Positions 60,598 through 64,000 of a DNA stretch of 64,000 bases are shown piece by piece. The notes beneath the pieces are model-generated. The model was not told the DNA's origin. It searched no databases and worked only from the letters and a program-made list of their open reading frames with translations. The DNA is from Streptomyces antibioticus (GTDB lineage Bacteria > Actinomycetota > Actinomycetes > Streptomycetales > Streptomycetaceae). The DNA is taken from the NCBI RefSeq assembly GCF_001514065.1, contig NZ_KQ948435.1, positions 186,001 to 250,000 on the forward strand. The letters are read 5' to 3'. Made by a program: the position numbers and the translations under genes. Within the stretch, counting starts at the first letter, position 1, and every line of letters begins with the position of its first letter.

Positions 60598-63467
60598 CGC
60601 GCGCCCCCTCGCAGTTCGACCAGGTCGGCCAGCTCGGCGTCCGTCAGCTCCGTGAGCCCCGCCTCGCCCGCCCCGAGCACCGCGTCGGCCAACTCCCGCT
60701 TGCGGCTGAGCATGTCGGCGATGCGGTCCTCGATCGTGCCCTCGGCGATCAGCCGGTGCACCTGCACGGGCCGGTGCTGGCCGATGCGGTACGCGCGGTC
60801 GGTGGCCTGAGCCTCGACGGCGGGATTCCACCAGCGGTCGTAGTGCACGACATGCTCGGCCCGGGTCAGGTTCAGCCCGGTCCCGGCCGCCTTCAACGAC
60901 AGCAGGAAGACCGGCACCTCACCGTCCTGGAAGCGCTGCACCATCGCCTCGCGCGCGGCGATCGGCGTCCCTCCGTGCAGGAACTGCGAGGACACCCCGC
61001 GCCCGGCGAGGTGCTGCTCGATGAGGCGGGCCATCCGCACGTACTGCGTGAAGACCAGCACGCCCGCGCCTTCGGCGAGGATCGTGTCGAGCAGCTCGTC
61101 GAGGAGCTCCAGCTTGCCGGACCGTCCGGCGATGGCCGGCCGCTCCTCCTTGAGGAACTGCGCCGGGTGGTTGCAGATCTGCTTGAGGCCGGTGAGCAGC
61201 TTCACGATGAGTCCGCGGCGCGCCATGCTGTCGGCGCCGGAGATCTCCGCCAGTGTCTCGCGCACCACGGCCTCGTACAGACCGGCCTGTTCCGCGGTGA
61301 GCGAGACGGCGCGGTCGGTCTCCGTCTTCGGCGGCAGCTCCGGGGCGATCCCCGGATCCGACTTGCGGCGGCGCAGCAGGAAGGGGCGCACGAGCCGGGA
61401 GAGCCGTTCGGCGGCGGCCGGGTCCTGGCCGCCCTCGACGGCCTGCGCATACCGGGTGCGGAAGGTTCCGAGGCGGCCCAGCAGACCGGGCGTCGTCCAG
61501 TCGAGGATGGCCCACAGCTCGGACAGGTTGTTCTCCACCGGAGTGCCGGTGAGCGCCACACGCGCGCGTGCGTCGATGGACCGCAGCTGCCGTGCCGTCG
61601 CCGAGTACGGGTTCTTCACGTGCTGGGCCTCGTCCGTCACGACCATGCCCCAGGACACGGCGGCCAGCCGGCCCGCGTCGAGCCGCATCGTGCCGTAGGT
61701 GGTGAGGACGAACTCCCCGTCCGCGAGGGCGTCCAGGTCGCGGCGCGGCCCGTGGAAGCGGCGCACGGGCGTGCCGGGCGCGAACTTCTCGATCTCGCGC
61801 TGCCAGTTGCCCATCAGGGACGTCGGACACACCACGAGCGTGGGACCGGCGGCCGAGGGATCGGTCTGCCGGTGCAGATGCAGGGCGATGAGGGTGATGG
61901 TCTTGCCGAGTCCCATGTCGTCGGCGAGACAGCAGCCCAGCCCCAGGGAGGTCATCCGGGCCAGCCAGTCCAGGCCCCGCCGCTGGTAGTCGCGCAGGGT
62001 CGCCGCGAGCGCCGCGGGCTGCTCGACGGGCTCCTGTGCCTCCGGGTCCGCGAGACGTTCCCGCAGACTCGCCAGCCACCCCGTGGGCTGTACCTCGACC
62101 CGGCGGCCGTCGACCTCCGTGGAGCCGGTGAGAGCGGCGGCGAGCGCGTCGATCGGGGTGACCTTGCGGTCCTGCCGGTCACGGGCCCGGCGCACCTCCT
62201 GGGGATCGATGAGGACCCACTGGTCGCGCAGCCGCACGACCGGGCGGTTGGCCTCGGCGAGCCGGTCCAGTTCCTCGCGCGTGAGCCGCTGCTCGCCCAG
62301 CGCGAACGACCAGTTGAACGCCAGCAGCGCGTCGGCGGACAGGAACGACGGAGTGTCGGAGAAGGCCCTGGCGGGGCCCGACTCCTCGTCCGGTGGGCCG
62401 ACCACCGCGCGGGCCGTCAGCTTGCGGGCCAGCTCCTTGGGCCAGTGGACGTCGACCCCGGCGGCACCGAGCGCTCGGGCGCCCTCCGTGAGGAGGTCGG
62501 TGATCTCGTCGTCGGCCAGTTCGACGGCGTCCGGCACGGGAGCCGACAGCAGCGGCGCGAGCGGCGGCCAGGCGCGCGCCGCGCGGCGCAGCGCGAGCAA
62601 TGCGTCCATCCGCGCGCGCGGGCCGAAGGCGTCCTGGGCGCCGGTCCACACCGCGGCGGCGTCCGCGACCAGACCCGGATCGCTCACGCTGTGCACCTGC
62701 GGTACGGCCCGGAAGACCAGGCCCGCGCCCTCCTGTGTCGCCGTCTCCAGGCCAGGCACCTCGATCCGCAGCGACAGCCGCACACCGGCGTCATGGCCTG
62801 CGGCCACATCGGCGGCCCAGGGGCGGAGGTCGGGCAGGTGCCGAGGTTCCGGCACGGCATAGGCGGGCCCGCCCGTCACGAGCGAGGCCGCGGGGGAGCG
62901 CGGCAGGGCGTCGGCCACCGCGTCCAGGAAGGCCCGCAGCAGCCGCTCGGGGTCCGGCAGGCGCAGGGAGTCGAAGTCGCCCGCCGGCTCGCCGTCACCC
63001 AGCGGCACGGCGTGCGCCTCGGGCGGCATCGCGGCGGCGAGTGCGCGGATGCGCTCCAGGTCCTCGGCGCGCAGCGGCCCTGCCCGCCATGCGTCGTGGT
63101 CGCCCTCGGACAGGCCGGGCAGCAGCAGCCCACGGGCCGCCAGTTGGAGGGCGTGCACGGCGGCCGCGCCCCAGAACACGGCCGCCCGGTGGCCGTCGGC
63201 CACGGCACGCGCACGCGTGAGGACGGGCAGCGCCGACCGCACGGGCAGCAGCACCGCCGGTACGGTCATGGCCGCCACGCCGCCCTCGCCGGGCACGACG
63301 ACGCTCAGGTCCTCGACGGTCCCCGACGCGACGCCGGGCGGCGCGTCGGCCTCGGGGTCCCAGAAGGCGACGCGACCGGTGCGAGCCGGGTCGCCGGGTA
63401 CGAACACGGCACAGCAGCGGGCCAGTTCAGAGATCTCGGACGGTGTTGCCGCGGGAATCCTCGGCAC
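60594..63467 (-). CDS. SNF2/RapA-family DNA translocase (DEAD/DEAH ATPase)
   Basis: About 957 residues. An N-terminal region specific to bacterial SNF2 proteins (SNF2_N_2/DUF-like, to about 450) precedes a complete SF2 motor: LADDMGLGKTITLIAL (Walker A), TLVVCPTSLMGNWQREIEKF, MVVTDEAQHVKN (DEAQ box), ALTGTPVENNLSELWAILDW, VLVFTQYVRMARLIEQHL, LSLKAAGTGLNLTRAEHVVHYDRWWNPAVEAQATDRAYRIGQ. It would use ATP to slide along duplex DNA and remodel nucleoprotein, in repair or recycling of RNA polymerase. GTG 63467 (VPRIPAATPSEISELARCC) has GGAG about 11 bases upstream; GTG 63524 is an alternative. It is coupled to the SWIM gene. Confidence 0.92.
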   Translation of the reverse strand: MPRIPAATPSEISELARCCAVFVPGDPARTGRVAFWDPEADAPPGVASGTVEDLSVVVPGEGGVAAMTVPAVLLPVRSALPVLTRARAVADGHRAAVFWGAAAVHALQLAARGLLLPGLSEGDHDAWRAGPLRAEDLERIRALAAAMPPEAHAVPLGDGEPAGDFDSLRLPDPERLLRAFLDAVADALPRSPAASLVTGGPAYAVPEPRHLPDLRPWAADVAAGHDAGVRLSLRIEVPGLETATQEGAGLVFRAVPQVHSVSDPGLVADAAAVWTGAQDAFGPRARMDALLALRRAARAWPPLAPLLSAPVPDAVELADDEITDLLTEGARALGAAGVDVHWPKELARKLTARAVVGPPDEESGPARAFSDTPSFLSADALLAFNWSFALGEQRLTREELDRLAEANRPVVRLRDQWVLIDPQEVRRARDRQDRKVTPIDALAAALTGSTEVDGRRVEVQPTGWLASLRERLADPEAQEPVEQPAALAATLRDYQRRGLDWLARMTSLGLGCCLADDMGLGKTITLIALHLHRQTDPSAAGPTLVVCPTSLMGNWQREIEKFAPGTPVRRFHGPRRDLDALADGEFVLTTYGTMRLDAGRLAAVSWGMVVTDEAQHVKNPYSATARQLRSIDARARVALTGTPVENNLSELWAILDWTTPGLLGRLGTFRTRYAQAVEGGQDPAAAERLSRLVRPFLLRRRKSDPGIAPELPPKTETDRAVSLTAEQAGLYEAVVRETLAEISGADSMARRGLIVKLLTGLKQICNHPAQFLKEERPAIAGRSGKLELLDELLDTILAEGAGVLVFTQYVRMARLIEQHLAGRGVSSQFLHGGTPIAAREAMVQRFQDGEVPVFLLSLKAAGTGLNLTRAEHVVHYDRWWNPAVEAQATDRAYRIGQHRPVQVHRLIAEGTIEDRIADMLSRKRELADAVLGAGEAGLTELTDAELADLVELRGGAR

Positions 63468-63740
63468 AGGAATGCAGCACTCCTCAAGTTTGACTACTCG
63501 ACGCGATGGCCGAGGGTACAGCACCGTCAGGGGGAGCCCGGTATGACCCGGCTGTGAGCCGGGTCACTTCGGTAGGCGGATGGGTATGCCCGTCTCAGGG
63601 ACGTGGATCTCAGGGCACGTCTCTCAGGGACGCGTAGGGGGCGCTCCTCAGGGACGTCTCAGGGTCGTGGTGCGGAACCGCGGGGAGCGTGGGGCCGTTT
63701 TCAGGACAGAGAGCGGCAGTGGCCGCGAAGGAGGCGACAC

Positions 63741-63923
63741 ATGTCGAAGAACGCGAAGATCGCCGCAGGCGGTGTGGCGGTCGGCATCATCCTGCTGTTC
63801 TGGCTGCCGTGGTGGGCCGCGCTCCTGATCGTCCTGGGAGTGCCGGCCGCCGCGTACCTCACGCTGGACCCCTCGCAGCGGCGCAGGCTGCGCCGTGTCA
63901 CACGCAAGGAGCTCGGTCGCTGA
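63741..63923 (+). CDS. Small membrane protein, function unknown
   Basis: A 60-residue protein, MSKNAKIAAGGVAVGIILLFW then LPWWAALLIVLGVPAAAYLTLD and a basic tail (RRRLRRVTRKELGR). Two short hydrophobic segments (about 8-22 and 25-41) form a hairpin or one long helix. AAGGAGG lies six bases before ATG 63741. Longer open frames upstream (63580, 63603) lack support. It ends close to a convergent gene at the window edge. Confidence 0.78.
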   Translation: MSKNAKIAAGGVAVGIILLFWLPWWAALLIVLGVPAAAYLTLDPSQRRRLRRVTRKELGR

Positions 63924-63933
63924 GACCCGCGGG

Positions 63934-64000
63934 CTACCGGGCCGCCGCGGCCCGGTGGTCCAGGGCGCAGGAGTCGACCACGTCGCCGCTCGCGGGCCGG
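63934..64000 (-). CDS. C-terminal tail of a gene cut by the window edge
   Basis: On the minus strand the last 67 bases read RPASGDVVDSCALDHRAAAAR and then TAG. Codon positions are Streptomyces-like and the spacing to the convergent small gene is natural, but 21 residues do not identify a family. The stop region contains CCGGGCCGC-C-GCGGCCCGG (63937-63955), which could serve as a shared hairpin terminator. Confidence 0.35.
   Translation of the reverse strand, partial: RPASGDVVDSCALDHRAAAAR

Overview
The window is high-GC actinobacterial chromosome, almost certainly Streptomyces or a close relative. Codon third positions are nearly all G or C. Many starts are GTG or TTG with 4-bp ATGA/GTGA stop-start overlaps. 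Secreted proteins carry twin-arginine-type leaders, xylose isomerase is the 388-residue Streptomyces form, and there is a CvnA-like sensor kinase. No rRNA, tRNA, CRISPR array, transposase or integrase was seen. Nearly every base lies in one of about 52 genes.

Layout. 1-5.8 kb: the end of an ATP-dependent DNA ligase (minus strand), a thioredoxin-reductase-like flavoprotein divergent from an XRE-cupin regulator, then a quinone oxidoreductase and two acyl-CoA dehydrogenases in an overlapping operon closed by a strong terminator. 5.9-11.3 kb: a secreted PLC-like phosphodiesterase, a tiny membrane protein, and a small accessory island (phosphodiester glycosidase, a TIR protein with a probable alpha-toroid domain, a coupled methyltransferase), then a DUF779 gene. 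11.3-16 kb: a DUF3533 membrane protein and a reactive-sulfur module (rhodanese, CstR-like repressor, TauE exporter, CstB-type persulfide dioxygenase) joined by repeated ATACCCC/GGGGTAT operators. 16.1-26.4 kb: a DUF574 methyltransferase and a nine-gene catabolic operon read away from a divergent LysR gene. It holds a flavin monooxygenase, VOC dioxygenase, amidohydrolase, cyclase-family hydrolase, two FAH-family enzymes, an SDR and a two-subunit CoA transferase, which looks like an aromatic ring-cleavage route of unknown substrate.

26.6-32.8 kb: an MFS exporter, an orphan CvnA-like sensor kinase, and an aldehyde dehydrogenase divergent from a DUF1569-TetR pair around a large palindrome. 32.9-38.8 kb: a helical-repeat protein, an HSP90-family chaperone and a 979-residue TPR-like protein, ending in a 13-bp perfect hairpin; this is the most unusual gene group here. 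38.9-43.7 kb: PadR-MFS and Lrp-MFS drug-efflux pairs. 43.8-47.9 kb: a LodA/LodB-type quinoprotein amino-acid oxidase island. It is flanked by two copies of the 3' end of an aldehyde dehydrogenase gene (an att-like duplication) and has decayed gene fragments at its right edge. 47.9-52.6 kb: the intact aldehyde dehydrogenase, a GAF regulator, a secreted amidase and an acetamidase. 52.7-56.7 kb: the xylose genes (ROK regulator, xylB, divergent xylA). 56.9-64 kb: a septum-formation-domain membrane protein, a secreted phytase-like esterase, a SWIM-SNF2 pair, a small membrane protein and the tail of one further gene.

A recurring oddity is partial tandem duplication of gene 3' ends (MFS at 26.5 kb, helical-repeat gene at 33.9 kb, SWIM gene at 59.3 kb), besides the aldehyde dehydrogenase copy at 43.8 kb. 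Function calls rest on motifs and family knowledge recalled without database searches. Alignments and base counts were done by eye.
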